From Chromera velia (Eukaryota; Sar; Chromeraceae): DNA of 30,000 bases. This document shows, one piece after another, positions 1 to 10,099 of the stretch. Every line of letters begins with the position of its first letter. Position 1 is the stretch's first letter. A model generated the notes under the pieces. The model did not search any database. It saw only the letters and a list, made by a program, of their open reading frames with translations, and had not been told where the DNA came from. The translations under genes and the position numbers were made by a program. The DNA is taken from positions 1-30,000 of the forward strand of contig JAHBMJ010000639.1 of the NCBI GenBank assembly GCA_018398765.1. The letters are read 5' to 3'.

Positions 1-2640
1 AGCAGTCGACGTACTGACCGCTGCACGTCACGCCATCTCCTGAATACCCCACAGTGTTGCAAGCGCAGGTGAAGGAGTCCGTCGTGTCGGTGCAATCTGC
101 CAGGCTGTTGCAGTTGTGAATTCCCCCTGTGCATTCGTCCATCTCTGCATCCAGTCATTCAGACGTTCGCTATGCGTTTTTTGACTTTACCCTTGCACCA
201 ACTACATGTTGTTGTACAATTAGCCAGACATATCCATCATTCATTCGACATGCATCTAGCGTAAGATCACGCTACAAAAATCAACTGCATGGGAAAAGAA
301 CACTGAGCAGAAACCTTACTTCGGAGGCAGAGGCCCTGTGATCGAACCTTCATTCATCCCTCAGCTCTGTGTACTAACTCACTCACTCATTCACTCACTC
401 AATCAATCAATCACTCACTCACAGTACTACCGACCCACCCAGTGAAATACGTTTGCCGTCTCATGAAAGACTCACCGAAGGAAAAACTGGCAGTCAGCCA
501 ATCAGCATCCGCGATGGTCGCCGTGTTTGCCGAGTGGGTTCTGCACGTCAGCGAGAACGGGTTGTAGGAGAAGAACAGACAGCCGGAGGTGACCATACAC
601 CGCCGATGACACCCCACATTGTCCCTCTCCGTGCGCGACTCGATTTGGTTCCCGTCTATTCGGACCCCTATCTGGTAGTTGTCTGCAGGCATGCACGTAC
701 CACCAGGAGGGATTCAACATACAGGCACTGGGAAAGGGAGTCATTAGCTGTTGCAGTTTGATTGAGCTGAGCAGAATTCCACTTCGAGGACAGGAGAAGA
801 ATTTTAATTCTGACCAGCTTCATCAAAAAGGACAAGAACGCCCCTCTGCTGCGCAGGCCACAACAGAATGAAAAGCTATGCATGTAGGGTGATCGAAGCG
901 TGCATGATCTGATTGCCGTTCGATGCCTACGGAGACGCATACACGCAGGAAAAGGGACAACAAAAGGCACCATGCCGTCGAACGTTCCTTCATCAGGTCA
1001 CCAACTTAGACGGTACGCAGACACATGTGGATGCATGGGTGTCAAGAGAGAGTGACACGATCCACGGAAACAATGCCACCAGTGGTCTCAAACAATTAAG
1101 GCCCCTCGGCCTTCCTTCCCTTTCTCTTTTCTCTTCCCTTCCCTTCCCGACACCCCCGCCCCCCCCTCACTCCCACCGCAAGTTCGGGGTCCGATGATGC
1201 TCCCTCTCGCGTCGTCTGAGGGGTCTGTGTCGTGGGGGAGGGTGTACAGTCTGCAGGTCAGGGGAGCTGCGTGCGAGCCTGAATAATCTGAAGTCCAAAA
1301 GTTGAAGAAGCGACAGGCGTCGTTGTTGTGACACAGATCCTGACAGGCCGTCACATTGGAGTTCAGAATCGTCGACAAGATGCCATCGTCCATTGTTCGC
1401 CCGTGGTAGAGACAACCTGCGAGAGAATGTGTGGGGAAGGGCGTGCGTCAATCGGTACGTCTCAGACACAGTCAACAAACTGCGAGAATGAGTGAGCGAC
1501 CGTCGAAGGGTGAAATGGAAACGGAGTTCCTGCTAAGGTTTCAACAGACAGACAAGTAACCGAGGAAACGAACAAACCATTGAAAGTAACGTAATTGACA
1601 CTTATGGAAGAATAATCTACAAAGAGAGACGAGAGACCACATGGAAGAATACAAAAAGAAGGACAGACAGACCAATGCATTCGGATCCATCAGTTTCTTG
1701 TGACGTGGTCAGACCGGGTGAGCGGTCGCACAGGCAGGTGAAGCTCCCTACTGTGTTTGTACAAGTGGCCCCGTATGCGCAGTTGTGCGCCCCAGTTGAG
1801 CACTCGTCGACGTCTGAAGTGAGAGAATAGAGGGCAGGGAAAAATAGAAAGGATATTTGTGTGAAATGCCGAAAAAATCAATCTGAAACTCATGTTTACA
1901 TGTGATTGGCGATGCACATATGATGGGAAACATCTTGCGCGGTGGATGAATCAAAAGTAAAGGATTCTGTAGTCTTTGTTCGAAGTGTTCTGTCACAACA
2001 ACTCCATTGGTTCTCATCCGACCGTCTCGTCGCTGCCTGCACTTCAGTCTGAGTCAGTCAGTGAGTCTGTCAGTCAGTCAGTCAATCAGTCGGTCTCCAT
2101 GTCTCGACCCGAAACTGACCTTGGAGGGCTCTGACATGTTCCCTGTGACTCTTTTCAATTTCTGTATTGGATTTGGATAGGTCTGCAGGCGTCGGAGAAA
2201 CGCATGCAGAGGTCAGGCAAGCAGACGGACGGACGCATGCATCGAAATACATACATACATATGCTCACATGCAGATCAACAAAGACCAAACGCCGAATCT
2301 GCACAAGACGGATGAGTTTCCATATATACATGGAGTCGAAGAGAGGCCCCACGAAGAGTCGACGATGCACAAGGAGGGTGCAACTTGACTTTGTGCGTAT
2401 ACATGCATAAACGCAAAGGGCAAAAATGCATGCAAATCAGTCAGAATTTGTAGGCGGACCTGAGTGAAGAGACCCCACGCTGCTTTCACTTCCCGTCCGA
2501 GTGAGCTCATAATTGTCGCTTGATCCTGCAATCCCTGTGGAGGTGATCTGTATCGCTTGGCTGCCTGATCCTCTCCAGTACAATAGTGCGAGAAGACAAA
2601 GAGGACGAAAAGGAAAGGCAGACTGAAGAAATCGCTTCAT
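1..2640 (-). CDS. Secreted EGF/Apple (PAN) domain protein, 3' end outside window
   Basis: I infer a multi-exon gene read right to left: 2460-2640, 2120-2161 (tentative), 1715-1813, 1177-1416, 476-682 and 144 to beyond base 1. Exon 1 encodes a signal peptide (MKRFLQSAFPF, then a Leu-rich core ending GSGSQA). The 1715-1813 exon is a calcium-binding EGF module starting DVDEC, with NC, TC and TCLC. The 1177-1416 and 476-682 exons are Apple/PAN modules (ACQDLC...ACRFFNFW...CRLY...GPRTC; GCHRRC...GCLFFSYN...TCRTHS). The last exon is another EGF starting MDEC with six cysteines. All junctions are phase 1. The product should be secreted or on the cell surface and bind protein or carbohydrate; the ligand is unknown. 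The donor of the EGF exon is uncertain (1715 or 1673, the latter adding a possible sixth Cys). An in-frame ATG at 2654 is an alternative start. Domain calls are firm; exact ends are moderate. Confidence 0.78.
376..422. repeat. Tetranucleotide microsatellite (ACTC/AATC)n
   Basis: Interrupted run of ACTC, ATTC and AATC units lying inside the intron between the second Apple exon and the distal EGF exon of the EGF/Apple gene. Confidence 0.9.
2049..2092. repeat. Tetranucleotide microsatellite (CAGT)n, imperfect
   Basis: Imperfect CAGT/CAAT/GAGT units in an intron of the EGF/Apple gene, about 30 bases downstream (in the gene's direction) of the tentative 42-base micro-exon. Confidence 0.85.
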
Positions 2641-3450
2641 GACTTGAACGCTCATCTCGCGTGTCGTCACTGTATATCTGAAGGGGCCTGCAACGGCCTC
2701 TAAGATGTCTCTACGTATACACGCGCGTGCACGTGAATCTGTATGGCATAGATACCTACGAATCGGGAGCTTCGAACCAGGCAGCGATTCGAGCTCCAAG
2801 TGATGACAGTCAGAATTATGATCGAGGAGGATCGAGTATATATATGTATATAGCTAGGTGCTTTCCCACGCGCGGTCTGACTTTTTTTGGCGTCGATCCA
2901 TGCAATTTGCAATTATATGCATCTGACGCAAGCAAGCTTGCGAACGGCCCCGGAAAGCAAGAAAAATGAGAACTTCACAATTGACGCACGCCGGCCAGCC
3001 TCGCGCCGACCCCCCCCCCGCGGGAAAAGCCGCAGAATCCCCCCCCCCCAGGAAAAAAGCCCGGGCGGCCTGTCGCTTTCCGGGGCCACTGACGCACGCA
3101 TGCATGGCGACGCGGGTTCATGCACGCTTTTCTGGGGCGGGATCTTTCCGGGGCCTTTTTTTGGCGAAAGACACAGTTTTTTGTTTTGTAAGTGCCCCCC
3201 GCTTCGCTTTCCGGTGCCATGCATGGGGCGCAAACCGCGCGCGAGAAAAGGTGCCATATCCGGCCCCTCAAAAGTGGTCAATTTGTTGCTCAAAAGAGGT
3301 CAATTTGTGGCCCTTAAATTAAGCCGCCCTTATATATTAACCGACATCATTGAAGCCATCATTGTGAGCGGCGGCACTGAGCGCTCGATTGTTACGACAA
3401 AGGACTCCACCCTCTGGGAAGTGAAGCTTCTTTGGAGGGAGTGCAGCAGG
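2641..3450. promoter_or_regulatory. Divergent intergenic region with GC-rich island
   Basis: About 810 bases separate the start codons of the EGF/Apple gene (minus) and the ATPase gene (plus), so both promoters should lie here. A TATA-rich run sits at about 2836-2854, roughly 200 bases before the minus-strand start, and could serve as a TATA element. Bases 2985-3265 are strongly GC-rich, with C-tracts at about 3010-3018 and 3042-3050, several GCATGC/GCATGG motifs, and TTTGGCGAAA near 3159, which resembles an E2F-type site. No initiation site can be fixed from sequence alone. Confidence 0.4.
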
Positions 3451-5211
3451 ATGCTCCGATCACTCGTGGTCCTGTGCCTGGCGGTGGTTCCTCAGGCAGG
3501 TTGCTTCATCCCGTCTCGTTTTGCTTCTTCGAGATTCGCTTCACGCGAACGAAATACTGCGAGCAGTGCAAGTTCCCCCCGCTTCATGCCTTGTTTGATA
3601 GCTCTACGTGCTACTGAAATAGACGGTGATGCTGATCTGAGAAGATGGGAAGGTGCCGAGGAACTTCCTTGTCTCGACAACCGTCCCTACAGACGCCGTC
3701 TCCGTCTCCATGTCAACCAGCAGCCGTTCCCTCGACAGGTATTGCTGGTGTACGGTCCGAAGTCAGTGGGCAAATCGCGCATACTGCTAGAGGAGATAGA
3801 GAAGTGGCGGGGGGAGGGGCATCTGGTGGTGGACATCAATTTGAAAGGAGTTCCAATTGATTCCGAAAAACTTCCTCAGCTTTTCTGGTGTTGTTATTTT
3901 GAGGCGAAGGCAAGACAAGACCCCAAGTTTCAAGTCGAGCAGGCACTACGGGTAGCAGCAGAGAGTCTGCGTAGTGTGAATATTCCGCCAACGAAGGAGG
4001 GAAGAGGAAGGGCAGAAGAAGCGGGAAGTTTCTTTCACGCAGTCGCAAAGCCGTCTACTGATTGGAAGGGAAAAGTCTGGAAGGCTCTCACTCGCTTTGT
4101 GCATTCTTTGCCCGAGTCCGCCCTTGAAGCTTTCTTAGCGCGAAAAGTGTTTGAGATTATGCAGCCAGCAGAGACCGAACACCCGACAATTTTTCCGTAC
4201 ACAGCGCTGTTGCAACGTTTGGAGGAGGACAGCCGAAAGGGGAATAAGAAACCTGCCATCCTTGTGCTCCGATCTGTCGAGAAACTGTTGGCGGAGAAAG
4301 AAATCTTTGATGCCTTGTTTACGAATTTTGAGACACGCCAGGAGGGCGCGTCTGTGGTACCGGTCGTTGTTGAGAGTTCGGAGTCTCTCCATGAACATTT
4401 GGAGAGCACGATCTCCAGTTCTTCAGAATCGTTTAAGCCCTTTCTAGTCTCTGAACTGTCCAGAGAACAGATGTGGAAAGACTTGGTGCCCAGTATTTTT
4501 ACAGCAGATGAATTTGAGAAGGTGTTCGGGTTGGTGGGGGGGCATTTGGGGCAGCTGTTTGACCTCCACGTCGACCTCCGGGGAGGGATGACGTTAGATG
4601 AAGCCCTAAGGGCCAAACTGAGGGAGTGTGTTCAGAGGCTGCGAGTCGTTCTGAATCGATTGGAAGGACCTGATTATCATCAGATCGGCAGGAAAGGGCT
4701 TCAGAAGGAGGGGGAGGAGGAGGAAGGTGGACAGCTGGACTTGAAAGGGAGAGGGATAGAGGATCGATTGTGGTATTGTCGTCTTGAAGTGTTGCGATTA
4801 CTGAGTGAAAGCGGGTACGAGATACACCCCGATGAGCTGCGTAAGAGGGGCTTAAGGAAGTCTTTGCTTTGTTTATGTAAGAAGAAGGTTCTTTGGGAGG
4901 AGGAGAATCGTGTTGTGCCCCATCAGAGTGTCATGAGAGCAGCGATTCAAAGAATATTGTTGCTTGAAGGTCAGACCCTGGGCTCGTCGGTCACCGACAG
5001 CGTGAAGTCTGAACCTGCCCCAAATCCCGAGGCAGACCATCAGCTGTTGCATCCAAATCTTTTGATTGCACGTCACGATGAGCAGATGGACAGTCGAAAC
5101 TGGGAAGGGGACGTTGGTCATAAAGTAAAGAGAAGGAGAGGTCCAACAAAGGCAAGCATGGAGAAGGACCGAGATGCATTCGCTTCCCAGAAGTCATTAA
5201 GTGATTCCTAG
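3451..5211 (+). CDS. Intronless P-loop ATPase (archaeal ATPase/STAND-like) with probable plastid leader
   Basis: This reads 586 residues from the ATG at 3451. The frame is open further upstream to 2887, but that begins with TTG and crosses the GC-rich spacer, while the chosen ATG opens a signal peptide (MLRSLVVLCLAVVPQAGC). It is followed by FIPSRF and a Ser/Arg-rich stretch, the form of two-part leader used by complex red plastids. A Walker A motif GPKSVGKS lies at residues 102-109. A hydrophobic strand near 266-272 (AILVLRSVEKL) sits where Walker B is expected but has Arg where Asp is usual; the Glu two residues on may substitute. A GGHLGQLFDL segment resembles the helical lid of archaeal-type ATPases (ATPase_2/AAA_16). 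The C-terminal half looks helical or winged-helix, with an acidic EEEEE run and a basic KVKRRRGP near the end. Substrate and partners are unknown. The family call is by motif only. The lack of introns contrasts with its neighbours. Confidence 0.72.
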   Translation: MLRSLVVLCLAVVPQAGCFIPSRFASSRFASRERNTASSASSPRFMPCLIALRATEIDGDADLRRWEGAEELPCLDNRPYRRRLRLHVNQQPFPRQVLLVYGPKSVGKSRILLEEIEKWRGEGHLVVDINLKGVPIDSEKLPQLFWCCYFEAKARQDPKFQVEQALRVAAESLRSVNIPPTKEGRGRAEEAGSFFHAVAKPSTDWKGKVWKALTRFVHSLPESALEAFLARKVFEIMQPAETEHPTIFPYTALLQRLEEDSRKGNKKPAILVLRSVEKLLAEKEIFDALFTNFETRQEGASVVPVVVESSESLHEHLESTISSSSESFKPFLVSELSREQMWKDLVPSIFTADEFEKVFGLVGGHLGQLFDLHVDLRGGMTLDEALRAKLRECVQRLRVVLNRLEGPDYHQIGRKGLQKEGEEEEGGQLDLKGRGIEDRLWYCRLEVLRLLSESGYEIHPDELRKRGLRKSLLCLCKKKVLWEEENRVVPHQSVMRAAIQRILLLEGQTLGSSVTDSVKSEPAPNPEADHQLLHPNLLIARHDEQMDSRNWEGDVGHKVKRRRGPTKASMEKDRDAFASQKSLSDS

Positions 5212-5221
5212 TGATTCCTAG
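5202..5221 (+). repeat. 10-bp tandem duplication at stop codon
   Basis: GTGATTCCTA occurs twice back to back, carrying the TAG stop of the ATPase gene and an extra copy just after it. It is small and probably a replication slip; the reading frame ends at the first copy. Confidence 0.7.
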
Positions 5222-5775
5222 TAAGTGTTTGAGTCTTTATCGTTATCGATCAGCTCGAAGGTGTAGCGCTGTACATGTACCATTGTGCCCATTTCAATGG
5301 CACCGTGGTGTAGGAAAGACAGAGTTGAGATCTAGGTTGAGATGGAACTTGCATGAAGCCTGGATGGAAGCAATGCCTGGGGCGACCAATGCGTTAGCAC
5401 TGGTAGCATTGTACGATAACTTGTAACATTGTTAGTTGTATTTACTGTACATTGTTAAACTGCTAGTCAAACTGTTATTATTCATCATAGGATTAGGATT
5501 AGGATTTATGTCCGGAGGATTGGCCTCCCGCCCCAATGCCGAATGCCCGACGTGCGGCTTCCAGAGAAAGCGCCGAAGCGCATCAGACCTCTCTAGCCGG
5601 CCCGCACAGGTCTGGCCTGTGCCGAGAACGGTTTACACGAGGTTCTTTCTGAGCTCGATCGATCAATTGCGCAGATATAACATCTGACACATTTGTGAGA
5701 GCAATTCAATAGCTGGAAATCAAGTGATTTGATGGGGGGCAATCACACTGGACATTGATCTAGGGTAAAGCGAAT
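5212..5775. other. Gene-free stretch downstream of ATPase gene
   Basis: This presumably contains the 3' untranslated region of the ATPase gene. A short frame from 5436 (83 codons, opening with a hydrophobic Leu/Ile-rich stretch and holding one CPTC motif) is open, but nothing else supports it as a gene. No RNA gene or transposon was recognised. Confidence 0.4.
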
Positions 5776-5859
5776 AACAATCTTTTTCCTTTATAAGTTC
5801 TGAAACAAGAAGAGAGGGGTTGAGAGAAGAAAGAGAAATTGAGACCATGTAAGAAGAGA

Positions 5860-6290
5860 AAAAGCTCACTTCTCTTTGTCTTTACACTTTTCAGCGTAGC
5901 CAGGAACGTTCCTTTTCCCGAGACGCACGGAGGGGAAGCAAAAACCCTCTCTCTTCTTATGGGTTGCTTCTTATCGTTCTATCTAACTGAAGAAAGGTGA
6001 AGTGGCAAGCCACCGCAAGAGGAGTGAGATGAAGTTAGGTCTCTTCTTTTCCTTGCTTGCAAACAGAGAAGCAAAAAAGGATGCTTGGAGTCAGAGAAGG
6101 AAAGATGAAATAGAAAGGAAAAGACAAAGAAGTAGAGACTAAAAGAGAAATATCCACTTCTCTTCTTTCTTTCACTTTTTTGATACAATCAAGAACGTTC
6201 ATTCATTTTTCCTGAGATGTATTAAGGTGATAAGAGACCTCTCTCTTCTCGTTGGGTGTCTTCTTTTCATTCTAATCATCTCAAAAGAGT
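5860..6290. repeat. Diverged tandem duplication, unit about 290 bp
   Basis: A block around 5862-5995 recurs in the same orientation around 6150-6285. Matching landmarks appear in order in both copies: CACTTCTCTT, a T-rich run, GAACGTTC, TTCCCGAGA/TTCCTGAGA, CCTCTCTCTTCT, GGGTTGC/GGGTGTC, and a closing AGTGAAGT-like segment. The offset is about 288-293 bases. The copies are clearly diverged, so the event is old. No coding potential is evident. Confidence 0.6.
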
Positions 6291-6320
6291 GAAGTCTTAC
6301 AAAGAAAAAGTGGAATCTCA

Positions 6321-7144
6321 AGGGAAGAAAGAACAAGAAATGAAATATGACATGCTCCATAGGATGAGACGTCAGACAAACAGACCAACAAAGAAAGGAT
6401 TTTGATACCCAAATGGTCACTGGCCGCTGTTTCAGAGGCTTCAGACAAGGACTCTTCCTCCCATCAGTCCGAGTCCAGACAGTCAATCTCTTCATAGTAC
6501 AGGCTGTAGATGTACTGAGCTTAAAGCTTCATCATCATCATACACCATCATCGTCTGCCTAGACTATAGTAGCCTAGCCTTTGAGCCTTCCAACGTTCGG
6601 CAAAAGACAAGCTCGGCAGCCCTCCCCCGAAGGAGAAAGCATACGCAAAAACATGATAAATGACCCCTAACGGCTCAAAAGGGGCTTATCCTGAACTATG
6701 AGAAAAGGTTGGCTTTAAACGTTGTTCTGTAGGATTAAAAGGTGGCCGGGGGGAGCCAAGCTACCCGCTTTCTTCTGTCCCATCTCTCTCTCTTTCTCTT
6801 TTTCTTTATTCCTTTTGCTTTTCCCCAACTGCATGGTGTTTGAATACTGGGAAACCCACGCCATTACAGCCGTCCTGAAGTGCTCTATGCCATGTGTATA
6901 CGTGTGACTTGCCGTTCTGACCTAGGTGGAAAACCCCTATTGAGTCATGCCCCCAGACTTTCACCATCTGAGGCCCGTCTCCTCCGATTTTCTTCTTCTT
7001 TACACAGCACCGCCTTTTCAAAAACTGGCTGCAGCATGCTGCGGCCGTGAGCGCGGCTTGTCTGGTTGACATTGAAAGAAGGGGGAAACCTGGAAGGCTG
7101 GGATCTACCTCCAGGCATGCGAAGTCACGGCTAGAGTCACGGGC
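6321..7144. other. Gene-free stretch
   Basis: Mixed-composition sequence with a short ATC-type repeat near 6531-6550 and a pyrimidine-rich run at 6782-6815. I see no convincing coding frame, RNA gene or mobile element. Confidence 0.4.
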
Positions 7145-7700
7145 ATCGCCGTGTTTGCCATTATCAATATGAATTAACTAGAATTAACTAGTGAATTAAA
7201 AGCTCTACTAAGTAGAATCTAAGTAAAAGGAGAAAAGTAGTCTAGAAAGTACTAAAGTAGAAAGTTACTAGTATAGTAGCCTGTCAGAGTAAAGAGAAAC
7301 CTAGCTAGAAATATAGAAACAAAGTAAATGATTCTAAAATGAACTAGCTGTTTGCTGGAAGCGCTGGGCACAGACAAGTTAAATTCTTTTAGAGCTATCA
7401 AAATAATCATAAAAGGATCTTTAGAATTCTAGATCTCTAGTTGATCTTTCAATTGTTAATTAACATAGAATTGACTAGAATTATAAAAGGATTTTTTAAA
7501 AAAAATTATTGATCTTTCTAGCTAGCTTTCTAGTTATATAGTTACAAAGCTCCTTCCACTTAAACTAAGCTAGAGACGGAGTCAGTTCTAGTAGAATTAC
7601 GCCAGTCTTACAATTGATTTCAAAATCTGGGTAACCTTTAAGATATTTTAATTTGTATGGAAAATTACCCAGATTTAGACCCAGATACATAGAATCCTAA
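7145..7700. repeat. AT-rich, CTAG-dense block
   Basis: The sequence turns sharply AT-rich and holds about 15 CTAG tetranucleotides between about 7180 and 7600, several overlapping as CTAGCTAG or set within ACTAG and TCTAG. Near its right edge AAATCTGGGTAA is answered by its exact complement TTACCCAGATTT about 30 bases on, forming a hairpin at about 7622-7674. No terminal repeats or coding frame were found. It could be a decayed transposon fragment. Confidence 0.5.
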
Positions 7701-8195
7701 ATAGAATCACACATGCACAGACAGAAAAACATGTTATTGGAAGAATGACATGATTGACATCGATGATTGTCTTGATATTGGTCAAACGCAAAGATACAAT
7801 GCTTGGACACATGCACAGTCTCGCTTTCTTCCATCAAATCATTCATCCATTTATTCACTGATTGTTTCATCCATTATCACGACGCCTCCTCTGTTTGGCA
7901 TGACGCAGTGCACAAATGTATGATGTATTCATGGACTCGATCGAGGATTTGAAACCGATGCATTTCATTCAGTCAGGCAAGTTGTTCATTGTACAGTGGA
8001 AGGCTTTCAGCAGCAGAATCCAAGTAACAGTCAGGCGTAGACATGCGAGAAAGAATGAACCACATGCACAAGTACACATATATGCATTGGCCATGAAGCA
8101 GGATGGATACAAGGATAGTGAGTGCATTCATTCATTCTCTTCGCATCGGTGGTTGGGCAAAGAAAAGAAGAGACGGCTGGTGGAAACGGCACTTG

Positions 8196-8228
8196 AAAGA
8201 AGAAGAAGAAGTAGAAGAAGAAGGAGAC
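8196..8228. repeat. (GAA)n microsatellite, imperfect
   Basis: Run of GAA/AGA triplets interrupted by GTA and GGA. It produces the Arg-rich stretch in the open but unsupported frame around it. Confidence 0.8.
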
Positions 8229-8485
8229 GTTTGAAGAAGACAACTAAAGAAGCCGCTCTCCCTCAGTCAGAGAGACGGAGGGCTGCCTGCATGATCATGA
8301 GGCTGTACGTGCACACGATCGATCGATCGATGCACCCACTCGGATTTGAAAACAACAGAAGAGCTTCTTTTCTGCATCTTCTCATGCAAGCACAGACTTG
8401 ACTTTGAGTCACTGTGCGGTCGGCCGAGGGCATTTAGTCACTTTCTGGTTTCTTTTTTTCTCTGTGCCTCATTGGTTTGAAGCTT

Positions 8486-8510
8486 TTCCTTCCTTCCTTC
8501 CTTCCTTCCT
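8486..8510. repeat. (TTCC)n microsatellite
   Basis: Six near-perfect TTCC units. Confidence 0.9.
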
Positions 8511-9250
8511 CGCTATGTGTGTGTCTATCTCTCGGTATCATGCTCAGGAGCGCGCTCTGTTGACATGTACGCACAGACTGAGCCTTCCCCTCCACTGGCA
8601 AGTCATCCCATGAAACGTTTGCCCCCGTAAGGAATGATGAAAGAGAGAGAAGGTACGTGGAGATGGAAGAAGAGGCCCCCTAACGAGGCAAATGCGAATA
8701 TCGAGACATGAAAGGGAAGTGGGGAATGGAGGGCGGAGTGGAATGCATAAATGAATAAAGAGGCAAAGAAAACGCTCTGAAGCAATTCACTTCACCTGGA
8801 TGGATTCAATTCATGAAGGCACTCATAAATGTTTTCATTGATACGTGCATGCGTACAGGAAATCATTTGATTCATGCACAGAAAATCTGCATTCGGTCTT
8901 TCTGTTTGGAAACGCCCCAACATCAGACCTTCGACCCTCTCTTCTTCTGGTCTTTCTCCTTTGAGGATTTTTCACTTTCTTTCTTGCGCACATTCGGGAA
9001 CCCATACCCTGATGACAGCATACAGCATGTGCAGGTGGCTGAGTCAAGAACCCATACGGACGAATAAGAGGAAGCGAGGAGAAGCTTTTATTCTCTGCGT
9101 CTCTCTTTCCGTGTCCTTTCAGATACGAATGCATTGACGTTCACTCACACACACACAGACGGACAACCGGGGAAACTCGATCGTGTTCTTACTTTGACTC
9201 CTTGCTCAAAAATCGGTGACACGCAAGCAAACAAACAGACAGAGAGACCT

Positions 9251-9280
9251 CATCGATCGATCGACGCACGCACGCACGCG
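9251..9280. repeat. Compound (ATCG)n(CACG)n microsatellite
   Basis: Consecutive ATCG units pass directly into CACG units. ATCG runs also occur at about 8320-8331 and near 20844. Confidence 0.85.
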
Positions 9281-9333
9281 CTTCCTTCATCTCATTCACG
9301 AAGTGAGATTGTTAATCCGCCAGAAACAAATGA

Positions 9334-9358
9334 AGTGAGTGAGTGAGTGAGTGAGTGG
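9334..9358. repeat. (GAGT)n microsatellite
   Basis: About six GAGT units. Confidence 0.9.
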
Positions 9359-9742
9359 GACTTGAGAGACTTTACTTTCATGCCCTGTCTTCTCTCTTTG
9401 ATCTACTTGCTTCTTTCTTCGCTTCTCAATTTATGGAAGCCACCAAGAAAGGAGACACGAGAGAAAGGAAGCAAACTGTTTTGCTGAACGGGACAAGAAG
9501 AAATTTGGAATTGGTGGATGAAAGGGCGAAAAGTCAAGCAGGCAGATGAGCAGATGCACGAACGGAGTGTGGACGTGATTGCATGGCTCTCTTTCTGTGC
9601 GCTCTTCATCCTCTTTTCTTTTCTGTTTTAGGAGAGAAAGAAGGGGGGACTTTTCCCTTCGCCCTTCCTTCTCTCTGACGCAACTCATGGGCATACCGTC
9701 AGTCTTTGATCGAATGTCGTATGAGGAAAGGCCAACAAACGG

Positions 9743-9759
9743 ACACACACACACACACA
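9743..9759. repeat. (AC)n microsatellite
   Basis: About eight AC units. Confidence 0.9.
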
Positions 9760-10099
9760 ATTGTGGCCGACAATGCGGCCGGACAGACGAAAGAACTCCA
9801 ACAAACAAAACAGACGCACCTCATCGCAAATACATACATAAATAAAAGATAGACCCCCCCCCCCCTTACTCTGTCCTCTTGGTCCCTCACTCACACACGT
9901 ACACAAAAGCATGCACACAATCTGTCAGAAAGAACAAAAACTGCGACTTTCTTCCCTTTTTTTTTCGTACCAAAGAGACAGAAAAGAAGGATAGAGGGGT
10001 ATTGTGAGAGTACGCCTCTGTCTTCTCTGACTCTCCTTTCCTCCGTGACCGTCTTTTCATCGTTATTCCTTCTCACGTCACGCTCGCTCTTTTCTAATG

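Larger units (their letters stand above)
7701..10099. other. Gene-free, microsatellite-rich stretch
   Basis: This separates the decayed AT-rich block from the 3' end of the ligase-like gene and presumably includes that gene's 3' untranslated region. It carries many short repeats (GAA, CCTT, GATC, GCAC, GAGT, AC) and polypurine or polypyrimidine runs. One frame at 7916-8401 is open for 161 codons, but its composition follows the GAA/AGA repeats, so I do not call a gene. Confidence 0.4.

Noticed and set aside
335-360. GGTTCGATC on the minus strand, resembling a tRNA B box
   Set aside because: The flanking bases do not pair as a T-stem, and no A box or acceptor stem is present.
2887-3450. In-frame upstream extension of the ATPase reading frame (188 codons)
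   Set aside because: It starts at TTG and crosses the GC-rich spacer with its C-tracts. The ATG at 3451 opens a clear signal peptide, so the upstream part is more likely untranslated or promoter sequence.
7916-8401. 161-codon open frame
   Set aside because: The Arg-rich core is produced by a GAA-type microsatellite, and no domain, intron context or second line of evidence supports a gene.
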